6,202 bases of DNA, taken from the NCBI GenBank assembly GCA_964526325.1, contig CAZGKM010000031.1:1-6202 (forward strand), given 5' to 3'. The notes under the pieces are model-generated. The model was given only the letters and a program-made list of their open reading frames with translations. It ran no database searches and was not told the origin of the DNA. Source of the DNA: JACPHD01 sp964526325 (GTDB lineage Bacteria > Patescibacteriota > Patescibacteriia > Patescibacteriales > GWC2-42-12). Of the stretch, positions 5,421-6,202 are shown in pieces (positions within the stretch are counted from its first letter, which is position 1; every line of letters begins with the position of its first letter). The position numbers were made by a program, and so were the translations under genes.

Positions 5421-6190
5421 ATGATTTCTTCTAAAAGCATTTTTAATTCCTCGTCCGTAGGCGATTTATGATGCCATTCCGGATTATTTTCCATTGTTTT
5501 TGATCCCCGGCCCTTTACTGTTTCAGCGATTATCATCTTAGGTTTATTTATTGTTTTTTTATTTAAAGCTTCAAATATTTTTTCATGGTCATGCCCATCA
5601 ATCGAAAATGCTTCCCAGCCAAAAGATTTAAATTTTTCGATTAAGTCATCAACGACTAAAGCTCTATCGGTTGAATGATTGTGATCTATAACGCAGGTTA
5701 AGTTATTTAATTTATGATGCGGTGCAATTAAAGCCGATTCCCAAATAGTGCCTTCATTGCATTCGCCGTCTCCGATTAAACAATATACCTTATTGCTTTT
5801 TTTATTTATTTTCATGCCTAGAGCAACGCCAACTGCCATCGGAAAGCCGTGGCCAAGCGAACCGGTTGAAGCTTCAACTCCGGGAATTTTTTTATAATCA
5901 GGATGACCGCCTAAATTACTCTCGTATTTGCAAAAATTTTTAAAATAATCAAATGAAAAGAAACCTTTTTCGGCGAGTACGGCGTAAAGACCGAGCGAGC
6001 CATGGCCTTTGCTTAAAATAAAAATATCGCGGTTTGGATTTTCCGGATCACTTGGATCAATTTTTAATACTTTATCATATAATACCCATAAGATATCCAT
6101 TATAGACATTCCGCTAGGAACATGGCCTTCTTTAGCGTCTGCCGATACTGAAGTTATAATTTTTTTTAGATTTTTAATTTTTTCTTTCAT
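5417..6190 (-). CDS. Split transketolase, N-terminal (ThDP/Mg-binding) subunit
   Basis: This 257-residue subunit binds the diphosphate and Mg2+ of thiamine diphosphate. In order: EGHVPSG (21-27, His of the first loop), ILSKGHGSLGLYA (58-70, H63), GGHPDYKKIPGVEASTGSLGHG (94-115, H96 and H114), the metal motif GDGECNEG (140-147, D141) ending at N171, FGWEAFSIDGHD (190-201), and EWHHKSPTDEE (238-248). The classical transketolase histidines therefore have counterparts. After N171, the classical N-x-x-x-x-D-G segment is replaced by N-H-S-T-D-R-A, a departure near the substrate channel. The length is normal for a stand-alone N-terminal half. The gene ends in an ATGA overlap with its partner, as expected for equal production of the two chains. 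It is the first gene visible, and only 12 AT-rich bases precede its ATG, so its promoter and upstream neighbour cannot be judged. It could serve pentose-phosphate metabolism, but the operon points to glycan-sugar synthesis. Confidence 0.93.
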   Translation of the reverse strand: MKEKIKNLKKIITSVSADAKEGHVPSGMSIMDILWVLYDKVLKIDPSDPENPNRDIFILSKGHGSLGLYAVLAEKGFFSFDYFKNFCKYESNLGGHPDYKKIPGVEASTGSLGHGFPMAVGVALGMKINKKSNKVYCLIGDGECNEGTIWESALIAPHHKLNNLTCVIDHNHSTDRALVVDDLIEKFKSFGWEAFSIDGHDHEKIFEALNKKTINKPKMIIAETVKGRGSKTMENNPEWHHKSPTDEELKMLLEEII

Positions 6191-6202
6191 TATAATTTTA
6201 TT

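Noticed and set aside
6188..6193. TATAAT hexamer (minus strand) at the start of the transketolase N-subunit gene
   Set aside because: It overlaps the ATG itself, so it cannot act as a -10 box for this gene. The surrounding DNA is AT-rich enough to give such matches by chance, and the window ends before a -35 could be seen.

Overview
The window is a dense, one-way block of seven genes, all on the minus strand, so transcription runs from right (6190) to left (1). The last gene is cut by the left edge. There is no non-coding stretch of any size: neighbouring genes are 1-2 bases apart or overlap by 4-13 bases, and no promoter, terminator, RNA gene, mobile element or CRISPR array is visible. This looks like the middle of a longer surface-glycan (O-antigen, capsule or glycoprotein glycan) operon whose two ends lie outside the window.

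In transcription order the genes are: (1) the N-terminal, thiamine-diphosphate-binding half of a split transketolase (6190-5417); (2) its C-terminal half (5420-4533); (3) an extended-SDR nucleotide-sugar enzyme resembling UDP-glucuronate decarboxylases and 4,6-dehydratases (4536-3499); (4) a GDP-L-fucose synthase with the full catalytic set (3496-2576); (5) a class I SAM methyltransferase (2574-1642); (6) a GT10 (alpha-1,3/4-type) fucosyltransferase (1645-545); (7) the N-terminal part of a second class I SAM methyltransferase (557 to beyond position 1). The most economical reading is that genes 4 and 6 make GDP-L-fucose and attach it to a glycan. The methyltransferases may decorate that fucose or a neighbouring sugar. 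The split transketolase and SDR 3 may make a second, unusual sugar, or supply a sugar-phosphate precursor. GDP-mannose 4,6-dehydratase (gmd), which the fucose route needs, is not in the window.

Organism: a bacterium with low-GC DNA, Lys/Asn/Ile-rich proteins, very tight gene packing and almost no recognisable Shine-Dalgarno sequences. TGA acts as a stop (three genes end in TGA at natural family ends) and TGG encodes Trp, so the standard bacterial code applies. A Patescibacteria/CPR-type genome or another low-GC, SD-poor lineage such as Bacteroidota would fit. The sequence alone does not decide this.

The most interesting part is the split transketolase. By eye it departs from classical transketolases at substrate-pocket motifs, and it is translationally coupled to a nucleotide-sugar SDR. 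That raises the possibility of a dedicated ketol-transferring sugar-modification enzyme rather than a housekeeping pentose-phosphate enzyme.
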